Below, one piece after another: positions 6,164 through 14,588 of a DNA stretch of 58,051 nucleotides; position 1 is the first letter of the stretch, and each line of letters begins with the position of its first letter. The translations under genes were made by a program, and so were the position numbers. The stretch is from assembly GCA_036128855.1 (NCBI GenBank), contig JAYYPW010000006.1, forward strand, positions 1 to 58,051, given 5' to 3'. The DNA comes from JAYYPW01 sp036128855 (GTDB lineage: Bacteria > Pseudomonadota > Gammaproteobacteria > Comchoanobacterales > Comchoanobacteraceae). Below the pieces are notes generated by a model that saw only the letters and a list, made by a program, of their open reading frames with translations, searched no databases and was not told the DNA's origin.

Positions 6164-8305
6164 ATGTATAAGTTACCAAGTTTGCCAAAAACACCAAAAG
6201 ATGGAACCGATAACTTCCTCAGTAGCGTCAAAGAAGCACTTAAGTCGAGAGGGTTGCAGTTTATTCCTACAGAAGTTATTAAGAGTAGCGTTGGTGGGTT
6301 AGGCATAAAGCCTGTCTCTGACCACGGAGAGACGATTGATCCCAACAAGCTGTACTATATGGGGGTATACTGGGGTAATCCAAGGCCAGGTCTAAAAACA
6401 CTCTACCAGCATCATAGAGTTTACGCATTCGATGATCACGATAATGTATCTAATGATCACAATTTAGATATTGGCGATCGTGGTCAACACCTCGTAGGTA
6501 TGGCCAATGAGCGTATAATTTGGCCGAATGCATGGTTTACCGAAATTAAGGTCCAAAATAGCCAGTTGTGTGCTTTGGTGGCGTATGGTAAGGCAATTAT
6601 TGAAAAACAGGAGCTCTTTGTATTGTATGGGAGTGGCCCTGATAAATGTTTTGATTTGTGCCATATCTGTGATCTCATCCAACCACAAGAACTTCAAGCA
6701 CTTCTTGATGAACTATATTCTTTCAATAAGCAAGAAATGGTTGCATCTATGCTCGTCGGAGAAGGTGAACATGACCTTAAACTTGATAGCCCAACACTTT
6801 ATCAAGACATAAAAAGAAAAGTTGATTATCGAAGATATTGTATGCTACACACGGCACTGACATCTAGTCCTTTGGTTAAGATGTACTTTCAGCGCAAACT
6901 TGGTCAACCCTCCCAATCCACTGACCAGCATCTACACAAGCAATATATGAAAATTACTTCTCTGGTAGGAGAATGCTTAGAGCCTAATAAATCTCAAATT
7001 CAACTACTTGAACAAGTGCTTACCAGTCCGTCTATGCAGTCAGCTCTTGATCATCAAGAGTGGCAAACAATACTTCAATCTCCGGCTATACAAAGCTGTG
7101 TATCTATCCCCTCTGGCTTTAATTTTGCCTTGGTGGAGGATAAAGCATTGCTTGAAAACATTCACCTCTTAAGTGATAACTGCTTATTTATTACATTGCA
7201 TCATTTGTCTCAACCCAACAATGAGCATCATAAGCTCACACATAGCATATTAGAGCACTTAAGCCAGTTAGTCGATGACGCCAAAGCTTCTTTTGCTGGA
7301 AGGGAATATGCGAACATTTTTAGTCCTGATCTAACCCGCGTATATCAATTCATTCTCAATAAGCTTCGCCAATATACAGACTTAGATAATAACTATCGTC
7401 AATATCTTCTTTCGATTAATGAGGTGCCAGCATCAGCAGGTTTTTTTGATACTGCAAACAAGCAGATCGAAGATTTAAAAAATATAATTAGTGAAAACTC
7501 ACGTGAGTTAAAACTGCATATAGGCTATACCCATATGCTGCTGGACCAAATTCTTTACCTAAATAAAACAATCACTAACGTAGAAAGTACTGACGCACAA
7601 GTTTCTTATTATACGTCAAAACAAAAAAGTTTCGCTATTACCTGGGATACTAATAAGGCAAGTAAGCTTGTACAACAAGGTGTGGATGTATCGACACTTG
7701 CTGATTCACTAAAGGCCCAATCCATATTCAGACCTGAAACAGCACCAGAGTTCAACACCGAAAAGTTCCCCCATTTCATCCCTAATCTTCCGTTAGAATT
7801 CCAAGTTTTTGTGTATCAGTATTTCTACAGCTTACCCGCCGATATATCCATGCAAATGCCACCGCTTGTTAAGTGGCATTATGATCATGATCTCGATAGC
7901 ATCCAGGTTGCCTTTGATCCAATAGCATATTCGAACATGTGCTCAGGATTTTATTTGTCGCAACCCTGTATAGTACATGGCCTTAATAAAGCAACCCAAT
8001 ACAACGATAAAATTGCCAAGATCCTCCAAATTCCTTCTCAAACTCAACCTCGTTATACGGTTGCTTTTGAAGATGGACACCAAGTCAAAATACAAGCTCA
8101 AAATCTTAAGCCGATTGATCTTAAACAGGCTCTAACAGCCTATTCTGCTGGAGAACATGAGCCGAAACTGTTGTTATCTGAAAAAAGCGGTGGTGAATAT
8201 ATGATGAAAATTGAGGGAATTGAAAAGCACGCAATTTTCTTAGATCCCGAGTATTACTACACATTATCGAAAACTCAGCAAACATCAAAGCCTGGCTTTA
8301 AATAG
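6164..8305 (+). CDS. Large protein with a SET-like N-terminal domain (possible protein methyltransferase/effector)
   Basis: A 713-aa protein. Residues 40-50 (KSSVGGLGIKP) followed by YYMGVYWG match the start of a SET domain (S-x-x-GG-G-x-x-A...Y-x-G). Residues 112-123 (GMANERIIWPNA) and 142-156 (GKAIIEKQELFVLYG) match the SET core, including the pseudoknot Asn, PNA and the GEEL-x-x-x-YG strand with Tyr155. The classical NHSC is replaced by ANER. The remaining 550 residues are mostly helical and unrecognised. SET proteins in intracellular bacteria (e.g. Legionella RomA, chlamydial NUE) methylate host histones. Start ATG 6164 has AAGGAG at 6148-6153. It stands alone, with no operon. Confidence 0.6.
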   Translation: MYKLPSLPKTPKDGTDNFLSSVKEALKSRGLQFIPTEVIKSSVGGLGIKPVSDHGETIDPNKLYYMGVYWGNPRPGLKTLYQHHRVYAFDDHDNVSNDHNLDIGDRGQHLVGMANERIIWPNAWFTEIKVQNSQLCALVAYGKAIIEKQELFVLYGSGPDKCFDLCHICDLIQPQELQALLDELYSFNKQEMVASMLVGEGEHDLKLDSPTLYQDIKRKVDYRRYCMLHTALTSSPLVKMYFQRKLGQPSQSTDQHLHKQYMKITSLVGECLEPNKSQIQLLEQVLTSPSMQSALDHQEWQTILQSPAIQSCVSIPSGFNFALVEDKALLENIHLLSDNCLFITLHHLSQPNNEHHKLTHSILEHLSQLVDDAKASFAGREYANIFSPDLTRVYQFILNKLRQYTDLDNNYRQYLLSINEVPASAGFFDTANKQIEDLKNIISENSRELKLHIGYTHMLLDQILYLNKTITNVESTDAQVSYYTSKQKSFAITWDTNKASKLVQQGVDVSTLADSLKAQSIFRPETAPEFNTEKFPHFIPNLPLEFQVFVYQYFYSLPADISMQMPPLVKWHYDHDLDSIQVAFDPIAYSNMCSGFYLSQPCIVHGLNKATQYNDKIAKILQIPSQTQPRYTVAFEDGHQVKIQAQNLKPIDLKQALTAYSAGEHEPKLLLSEKSGGEYMMKIEGIEKHAIFLDPEYYYTLSKTQQTSKPGFK

Positions 8306-8697
8306 TCAAGACCTACGACATGATTACAGTTGCTTAACTCATGCTAACCTCAAAGTGCGCAGACTGATAGGTTGTTGGCCGACAGGCTTTCCAGTCAACG
8401 CTAAGTGGATATTGCTATTGATTAGTAAGGTTATTGCAAATACAAGCAGATCTGCCTAGCATAATGAAGTGCATGCGAAAATCATAAACAAGTTGATGGA
8501 AAATCGTATTTCGGCACAACAGAAGTATATTGCTACACAAACTTCGGTAGTTGAGCTTTCTACCTTTTTTAGTTCTACTAAAGAAATGAGCATCAAATGA
8601 GAAGACAATGATAGTAATGATGGCTTAAAGACGGCGTGATTAGGCAAAAAAAGAGGCGCATTCAGACAAGGTGAAGAAATGGTTGGTATTTTTGTGT
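8306..8697. other. 392-base gap without a convincing gene
   Basis: This gap lies between the convergent SET-like gene and the hydrolase gene. A GTG-started 43-codon frame at 8469-8600 (+) has protein-like composition but no Shine-Dalgarno and no recognisable homology. A minus frame covering the same bases is hydrophobic noise. I see no tRNA, no strong hairpin with a T-run and no repeat. It may be a decayed gene. Confidence 0.5.
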
Positions 8698-9687
8698 TTA
8701 AGGATGTAAGTATTTAGTGAAAAATGCGGTCATTTTTGCTTGATAAGTGTATGGGTAGAGGAACATGGCGTCTAAATGATCGGTTTCCGGGATAAACCAG
8801 TGAGAAAATTCGACGTTAGAGCGTTGTGCTAGTTCAACGAAAGTTTCACCTTGTGATACCGGAATTCTAGAGTCTGCAATACCTTGAGTCAAAAAGATAG
8901 CGCGGCCATCAGCCAGGGAAAGTGCATCTCGGCAAGTGAATTCATCAGGTCGTATACCAACGATCAAATCGGCGAGAAAGTAAACGCCATAGCGGAAAAA
9001 AGAGGGTAAATTATAGCGTTGCAACTCAAAAGTAAACATAGTGCTAAAGTCAATGAAAGGACTATCAAGCCAAACTGCTTCAATATCAGGCTCCTGGCTG
9101 AAGGCAATCGCAGAGGTGACAGCACCAAGCGATAAGCCAACGAGGCCAACTTGGCTCGTTGCATAGCCCTTTGCGGTTGTAAGCCAATCAAAAGCACCTA
9201 AAATATCGAGATACTCGTGTTGACCTAAGCGTATAAATGAGTCGACATGGGTACTATCTCCATAATTCTGTAAGTCAATATTCAAGACATTCATACCAGA
9301 TTGTGTGAGTAAAGCAGAGATAAGCATGGGTTCAGAATGTGCTTTACAATTAGGCTTAATCCCATGAGAAATAATGATAACAGGTGCTTTTGGATTTACT
9401 TCCGTATACCATCCACTAATTGTAATATTAGATTTACGACTTGGGAAGTAGACTTGCTGATAGTGCGGGGTTTCCCATTTTTTAGTATCAAAGTTTTGCA
9501 GGCCTGCTTGATAAAGTGTGCTACCTGGATGTATAGAAATTTCCCAGTTATTCGGTAGATTTGGATGTGTCAAGCGGCAGTGATGATCAGTATATGCGAC
9601 CCGAAGAATAAAAATTAGGCATAAAAGTGAATACAAGAGTGCGCAGAACCCAACAAAACGGGTGACGTAACGAAGAGGGGCGCTCAT
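8698..9687 (-). CDS. Membrane-anchored alpha/beta hydrolase
   Basis: A 329-aa protein with an N-terminal hydrophobic anchor (about 8-30). A hydrolase fold follows: VIIISHGIKP (oxyanion strand), NVLNIDLQNYGDS, nucleophile elbow GLSLGAV (Ser), a D in WLDSPF or ADSRIP, and a His in ETDHLDAMF, so a Ser-Asp-His triad is present. It resembles the ABHD/YqkD-type serine hydrolases. I prefer ATG 9687 over an upstream TTG at 9723. Substrate is unknown, probably an ester or lipid at the periplasmic face. Confidence 0.82.
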   Translation of the reverse strand: MSAPLRYVTRFVGFCALLYSLLCLIFILRVAYTDHHCRLTHPNLPNNWEISIHPGSTLYQAGLQNFDTKKWETPHYQQVYFPSRKSNITISGWYTEVNPKAPVIIISHGIKPNCKAHSEPMLISALLTQSGMNVLNIDLQNYGDSTHVDSFIRLGQHEYLDILGAFDWLTTAKGYATSQVGLVGLSLGAVTSAIAFSQEPDIEAVWLDSPFIDFSTMFTFELQRYNLPSFFRYGVYFLADLIVGIRPDEFTCRDALSLADGRAIFLTQGIADSRIPVSQGETFVELAQRSNVEFSHWFIPETDHLDAMFLYPYTYQAKMTAFFTKYLHP

Positions 9688-9865
9688 TTTTATACCGCGA
9701 AAAATAAAGCAACAATTTAACAAGAAAGATTGGTTATGTCTAGTAAGTCATGAAAATGAAGTGCCAATAGTCATGTGAACAGGATAATACATTAAGAGAC
9801 CAACATAGAAGAAAACCAAAAAAATAGGTATAATTACAAAATGTTTTCAAAACAGGTAAAGATCA

Positions 9866-10654
9866 ATGTGGTTTGGGTCATTATCCTATTTTATTTTCAT
9901 TTTTTTGTATTCGTCGTGTGCATCAGCACAGCCATTAGATAAAAAACAATTAATATCTCATATGGCTAAGCGTATCTATAGTGCGCGAGACGAGAACAAA
10001 AATAGTGTCACACCCAATAAGCTTGCTTATACGCCAGAAGAGAAAATGCAGTTTTGTGTTAACGTAAGAGGCTGGGTAGTACCAACAAATAAAATATTTG
10101 GGATTTTATTTGAATTAGGCTTTAAGAAAAACTGGAATGAGAATGACTATAGAGAAGTAGATATTTGGGTAGGTCATGGGCTTGGTGCGGCACTATTGCG
10201 TTTGTTTGAAACAAGTGGAGCGCCTCGTTTAGATGATCTTAATGACTATCTGAGCAAAGCTTACTTCAATACAAATGTAACATGTTATTTACCTTGTTCG
10301 TTTAGACAGTATAATAGTCTAATAGTAGATGTTTCAGAAGATATGAGGGGGCGAGCAGCAAAGGTTTGCCAACCTAATTGTAATCTAAAACAAGCATCTT
10401 ATGATAAAATGGATAAGAATTTGTGTGAATGTATATTAGCGCAGGATAAGATTGCGTGTAGTGCAATTGATGAAAATGAAATGAGAATCGTAAATCAAGA
10501 GCAGCAGCGTTTAGTGAGCGAATTGAGAGGTGCAGCAGAAGAAAGAGAATCTGCGCATAAAGGATTTATAGATCTTCTAAAAAATTCTCATGTTTTTGAT
10601 GAAGATAAAGGCTTTGTTGATAGTATTGATAGAATGATGCGATCTCAAGAATAG
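9866..10654 (+). CDS. Unrecognised secreted cysteine-rich protein
   Basis: A 262-aa protein with a signal peptide (hydrophobic 6-17, cleavage near ASA-Q at 21-22). The mature region has eight cysteines, including paired CYLPC, CQPNC and CEC motifs, consistent with disulfides in an oxidising compartment. The C-terminal 60 residues are a charged helix. No family is recognised. ATG 9866 has AGG nearby and a perfect TATAAT at 9829-9834 with a poor -35. Its stop codon abuts the stop of the convergent cyclotransferase gene. Confidence 0.68.
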   Translation: MWFGSLSYFIFIFLYSSCASAQPLDKKQLISHMAKRIYSARDENKNSVTPNKLAYTPEEKMQFCVNVRGWVVPTNKIFGILFELGFKKNWNENDYREVDIWVGHGLGAALLRLFETSGAPRLDDLNDYLSKAYFNTNVTCYLPCSFRQYNSLIVDVSEDMRGRAAKVCQPNCNLKQASYDKMDKNLCECILAQDKIACSAIDENEMRIVNQEQQRLVSELRGAAEERESAHKGFIDLLKNSHVFDEDKGFVDSIDRMMRSQE

Positions 10655-11422
10655 TTATGTATCTAATAGCTTGATATGGAATATTTTATCCCACCTCTTA
10701 CCTGTTACAATGAGATGGTCACGAGAAAGCGCACACACGCCATTTAAAACTTCGGCACTTTCTGGGTTGCCTAGATGTTGACGTAAGCTAGATAAGTCTA
10801 TGATTTTAATGATAGAAGAAGTTAGGTAGTCAATAATAGCTATATTATCGGACGGAAGTAAGTTCGCAAACAAAAGATTGTCATGAAAATCAATAGAGTT
10901 GATTCGTCCGATAGGTAAGTTATAACGATAGATGCATTTTTTAGTCAATAAATTAAATTTCTCCGGATCTCTAATTTGCAAACAATGGCTGCCGTCACTC
11001 ATGATAAAATGGTCATTGCTATGTGTAAGTCCCCATCCTTGACCAGGATATCGAAAAGCACGTGTAGGAATAAAGCTTTTGGGGGAGTAAGAAAAAACAA
11101 CATGTTCTTTCCAAGTAAGTTGCCAAAGTTTACCTAGCCACATAGTGAGTCCTTCACCAAAAAAATGATTTGGCATACTGTGATATTGCAAAGTTTGCAT
11201 AGAAGGCCAGCTATATTGTCTTAAAGATGATTCGCCATATAAGCCTGTGCTTTCAAAAAGCGCTTGCTCACCACATACAAGACCTTGCGTGTATGCGTTA
11301 GGATCATGTGGTGCAATATGTTCAATTTGATAAGAAGGGTTTTGTACGCTTTTAAATAGATACGCATGACTTCGTATATTAAATATTAAAAAAAATGCTA
11401 TGTAGCATACGAATGCTTGCAT
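10655..11422 (-). CDS. Periplasmic glutaminyl-peptide cyclotransferase
   Basis: This protein belongs to the Glu_cyclase_2 beta-propeller family, which turns N-terminal glutamine of peptides into pyroglutamate with release of ammonia. Family blocks are clear: PNAYTQGL, FESTGLYGESSLRQY, FFGEGLTMW, LWQLTWKE, GQGWGLT, SDGS and ESAEVLNGV. The first 20 residues are a signal peptide (cleavage near SHA-Y), giving a periplasmic or secreted enzyme of 255 aa, a normal length. Its stop codon is back to back with the convergent Cys-rich gene (10654/10655), leaving no room for a terminator between them. Confidence 0.88.
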   Translation of the reverse strand: MQAFVCYIAFFLIFNIRSHAYLFKSVQNPSYQIEHIAPHDPNAYTQGLVCGEQALFESTGLYGESSLRQYSWPSMQTLQYHSMPNHFFGEGLTMWLGKLWQLTWKEHVVFSYSPKSFIPTRAFRYPGQGWGLTHSNDHFIMSDGSHCLQIRDPEKFNLLTKKCIYRYNLPIGRINSIDFHDNLLFANLLPSDNIAIIDYLTSSIIKIIDLSSLRQHLGNPESAEVLNGVCALSRDHLIVTGKRWDKIFHIKLLDT

Positions 11423-11802
11423 AATAATTTAAAGTAAATAGAGATTAACTCTATTTTTACCGTAGTGGTTGAGGATATGCAATAAAAAGGGGAAGCAATC
11501 AGCTACTCTCAAATAGTGAATTTCAAAAAACTAGAAATATGACCCACGAAAAAATGTGAATCAAAATATATGAGTTAGCATAAACACGACGATTGTCCAA
11601 TCTAGTATTAAGTTTCTAACTTAGGGCCAGGAATGAATAAGAAAGCCGCCATAAAATAAATATGATAGAAATACGTTAAAGTTGAGGCGTACTATGAATC
11701 ATAAATTTAAATAATGTTATAGAGCGTGTAGTTCAAGTACAGTAATGCTATGAGTATCTGGAGCTATTTTGTTAGCATCGGTGCGGTAAGTGTACGTAGT
11801 TC
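11423..11802. other. Non-coding gap before tRNA-Arg
   Basis: No gene-like frame is visible in about 380 bases. A perfect 8-bp inverted repeat, AAATAGAG (11436-11443) and CTCTATTT (11449-11456), lies just upstream of the cyclotransferase ATG and would be in its promoter or leader. The rest is AT-rich sequence without recognisable elements. Confidence 0.5.
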
Positions 11803-11831
11803 TTGAATTGGAGTGAGGGATGTGGTATGTT
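11803..11831 (+). promoter_or_regulatory. Sigma70-type promoter for tRNA-Arg
   Basis: TTGAAT (11803-11808) and TATGTT (11826-11831) are spaced by 17 bases. Initiation would be near 11838, a few bases upstream of the mature tRNA-Arg 5' end at 11844. Confidence 0.55.
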
Positions 11832-11843
11832 AACGTTCAATCT

Positions 11844-11917
11844 GTGCCCGTAGCTCAACTGGATAGAGTACCTGGCTACGAACCAGGCGGTTGGGAGTTC
11901 GAATCTCTCCGGGCGCG
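11844..11917 (+). tRNA. tRNA-Arg (ACG)
   Basis: The acceptor GTGCCCG pairs with CGGGCGC (11910-11916, one G-U). The anticodon stem CCTGG/CCAGG holds the loop CTACGAA (anticodon ACG; A34 would be deaminated to inosine by TadA). The T-arm GGGAG-TTCGAAT-CTCTC is intact. The discriminator is G at 11917. CCA is not encoded. Confidence 0.95.
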
Positions 11918-11987
11918 TAAATCAACTAATATTTGACAGCTTTTACAAATAACTGCATACTTAACAGATACTACTTTGTATAACAAT

Positions 11988-12962
11988 ATGCGATTACTCT
12001 CAAGATTATTAAATCAAGTCCATGTCCTCACGATAAAAGTATTAACCCTGATAACATCACTTATTTACGACCTCTTTATACGTTTGCCAGTAAAATTTCT
12101 TATGTGGTGTGGGTCATTTATATTTAAACGCCCTCAGATTAAAAGTAAACTCACAGTTAGCGCTCCTGCACCTGAGTATGCTAAATTTGATCCTGCGAGA
12201 TTTAAAAGAAAAATGCAATATCCAGGCCAAAACCGGAAGAGACTAGAAGGCGAATATATAGAACAATGGGTCGTGGATCAGATCCCACAAAATCATAATG
12301 TTAATGGTACTACTACACCAGGGGGGCAGATTCTTACACATCATATTGTTATAAAAAGTTTGGATTTACAGAACGCTAACGAAAACGAATTGAGTGGCTT
12401 TAGAGATATAGCTCCTAACGCGATTCTAAAAACATGGGAAAAATTAGATGAAACCAATCGTTCTGAGAAAATATACAAAAAACTTAAAGAGTATGAAAAA
12501 GAGGTTAAAATTTCTGTCATTAAGAGAATGCATAGTGGGGTTAATTTTTATCGTGCATTGACAGATCGATACTCTGAACTTAAACAGAATAACTCACCAA
12601 TCTCACAATTAAAAATAAACTCGGTTAAAGAGGAGCTTGTTTTATTGGAAAAAGATCATCAATCAAACTTACCAGAGCATTTGAACGAGTATAAAAAAAA
12701 TTGGAACAATTTTAATCGAGAGTGCATCAAGCAATTGAGAAAATTTGAGTCTAGACTGACTGAGAAATGCATTGATTTAGGAATCAATATCCGAGACCAC
12801 GGTAGCTCAGCGGAAGACTGGAACTTGGCACTTATAAAAGCTGCATCACAGGAAACAACTCGCTACACACAAAAATTTCCTCTAACACACAGCGAGGAAA
12901 GAAGCGGCTTTAGCGCGGTGGATAAAAACACACGCTACCACAGTAGACCGCCAAGTAGATAA
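11988..12962 (+). CDS. Unrecognised protein with N-terminal membrane hairpin and coiled-coil
   Basis: A 324-aa protein. Residues about 8-50 are hydrophobic with interspersed positive charges (one or two membrane helices). A Pro-rich linker follows, and then a long Lys/Glu-rich helical region (about 140-280) with coiled-coil character. The C-terminus is basic and Ser/Arg-rich. No family is recognised. I use ATG 11988; an in-frame TTG lies at 11976, and neither has a good Shine-Dalgarno. It sits directly after tRNA-Arg, a typical site for acquired genes. An effector-like role is possible but unsupported. Confidence 0.6.
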   Translation: MRLLSRLLNQVHVLTIKVLTLITSLIYDLFIRLPVKFLMWCGSFIFKRPQIKSKLTVSAPAPEYAKFDPARFKRKMQYPGQNRKRLEGEYIEQWVVDQIPQNHNVNGTTTPGGQILTHHIVIKSLDLQNANENELSGFRDIAPNAILKTWEKLDETNRSEKIYKKLKEYEKEVKISVIKRMHSGVNFYRALTDRYSELKQNNSPISQLKINSVKEELVLLEKDHQSNLPEHLNEYKKNWNNFNRECIKQLRKFESRLTEKCIDLGINIRDHGSSAEDWNLALIKAASQETTRYTQKFPLTHSEERSGFSAVDKNTRYHSRPPSR

Positions 12963-13069
12963 TTTCTGGTATATTACTGTTTTAAAATCATCCAATGCTG
13001 TAGATATCTCCCTATAATTTCAGCTAATTACTGAGAGACAGCTTTGAGAGAAGATAACATTGCGTTCTA

Positions 13070-14338
13070 TTATGTTAATAGTGAATCGCCCTCATGCTCT
13101 TTTAGCTTTACCTGTTGTATTTGATCAAAACGCTTTGCAATTTTATCAGCTGAAATTTTGACTTGTGTCACTTTATCTTGTGCGTCGTGAATATGCTTTG
13201 CAACGTATTGCATGCGGGATGAGAATCGGGAGAAGTCCTCGGAAAGATGGCGTAGATGCTTTTGAATCGTATGTACCTGCTCTTGTGTTTGGATGTCCCG
13301 AAGTACAGCTTGCGCAGTATGTAAGATCGCCATCATCGTGGTGGGTGATGCCAGCCACACTTTTCGACTAAAAGCAAATTCGACAAGATCTGGATGATGT
13401 GCGTGAATTTCTGCAAAAATCGATTCGGCGGGTAAAAATAGCATTGCCGCATTGGCAGTTTCATCTGTAACGATATATTTATCACCAACAGCTTTGATAT
13501 GTTCCTTGAGGTCGTGTCGAAAAAGTTGTCGTGATTTTTGTTGTAAGCTTAAATCCGTATGATTTATCAAAGCACGATAGTTTTCAAGTGGAAATTTAGC
13601 ATCGATCGCTATCGTTCCGGTAGGCTCGGGTAAAAATAAAACGCAATCTGCACGTTTAGCGTTAGATAGGGAGTATTGCATTGCATAATGACCCTGTGGT
13701 ATGCAGTTCTTAACAAGCTGATGTAGTTGTACTTCACCAAAATGACCGCGAGCTTGTTTGTTACTAAGAATGTCTTGTAAGCTAACAACATTCGAGGAAA
13801 GATCAGTAATTTTCTGTTGAGCTTGGTCAATGAGAGCTAGGCGTTTAATCACATCAGTGAAAATATTCTGTGTTTTGGCAAAGCCATCTGTAAGCCTTTT
13901 GTCAACCTGGCCACTAATGTGAGATAAATGTTGGTCTACTTTTTGCTGCAGATTTTGAATATGTTGATTGACGGAGTGTGTCTGTTGAGATAGTGTGGCT
14001 TGAAGTTGTTGGCGAATGTCATTCATACTGCTTCTTAGTTCTTGTTGTTGGCTGGATAACTGGTCTTTACTTAGGGTGTAGAGACTCGACTGCAGTCGGT
14101 CAAACCGATCATCAAGACTTTTTTGCATAAGATTAGATAGGGTCTGTTGATGCTGAAGATGTTGAAGGATGTCATTTTGTTGTTCTTGAAGATGCTGGAG
14201 TATATCGTTCTGTTGCTGTTGACTGCTATTCTGGTAGCTTTTTAGTTGCCTATAAAATAGATAATACGCAATAGCAAGAGATGTAAATAAAACTGTATAT
14301 GCGACAGTGACGGATAGTAGATTGAAGTCGTTAAGCAT
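13070..14338 (-). CDS. rmuC: DNA recombination protein RmuC
   Basis: RmuC is a membrane-anchored protein that limits recombination between inverted repeats; its predicted nuclease-like domain is related to PD-(D/E)XK enzymes. The 422-aa protein shows an N-terminal membrane helix (about 8-28), a Gln-rich coiled-coil (about 35-190) with an internal duplication of QQQNDILQHLQ-type heptads, and the RmuC core: QARGHFGEVQL, IDAKFPLENY, ANAAMLFLPAESIFAEI and SPTTMMAILHTA. ATG at 14336-14338. It runs divergently from pyrG. Confidence 0.92.
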   Translation of the reverse strand: MLNDFNLLSVTVAYTVLFTSLAIAYYLFYRQLKSYQNSSQQQQNDILQHLQEQQNDILQHLQHQQTLSNLMQKSLDDRFDRLQSSLYTLSKDQLSSQQQELRSSMNDIRQQLQATLSQQTHSVNQHIQNLQQKVDQHLSHISGQVDKRLTDGFAKTQNIFTDVIKRLALIDQAQQKITDLSSNVVSLQDILSNKQARGHFGEVQLHQLVKNCIPQGHYAMQYSLSNAKRADCVLFLPEPTGTIAIDAKFPLENYRALINHTDLSLQQKSRQLFRHDLKEHIKAVGDKYIVTDETANAAMLFLPAESIFAEIHAHHPDLVEFAFSRKVWLASPTTMMAILHTAQAVLRDIQTQEQVHTIQKHLRHLSEDFSRFSSRMQYVAKHIHDAQDKVTQVKISADKIAKRFDQIQQVKLKEHEGDSLLT

Positions 14339-14548
14339 TAGATAGGTGAAGGAATATGTAAGTAGATCCTGACAGATTTCGAGAAAATGAGCAATACGAG
14401 GATTAATTTGACCTAAATAAATACGTGATCAGCGATGATATATGACACTAGCTACTTAAATTATTTCTACCTGAGCATTTCTTAGCATAATTAATTGCAA
14501 TTTTACCATTATCATCATGCAGGGTTACTATTAAATTGAATATCTCTT

Positions 14549-14557
14549 TGCTATAAT
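14549..14557 (+). promoter_or_regulatory. Extended -10 promoter of pyrG
   Basis: TGCTATAAT (14549-14557) is a perfect extended -10; the -35 region is weak (TATTAA at 14529-14534). Transcription would start near 14564, which excludes the in-frame ATG at 14556 and supports the pyrG start at 14589, with a leader of about 25 bases. Confidence 0.6.
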
Positions 14558-14588
14558 GAATAACTTAGTATTTCATGATTCATTAACC

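Noticed and set aside
8456..8647. 63-codon minus-strand frame after the SET-like gene
   Set aside because: Hydrophobic, Cys-rich composition without an SD or homology; looks like a chance open frame.
13860..14260. Repeated CTGAAGATG/TTGTT-type runs as a CRISPR or tandem repeat
   Set aside because: They encode Gln-rich coiled-coil heptads of RmuC; no spacers and no fixed repeat unit.
14556..14588. Upstream ATG as the start of pyrG
   Set aside because: It overlaps the perfect TATAAT of the extended -10, and the extra 11 residues are not found in CTP synthases.
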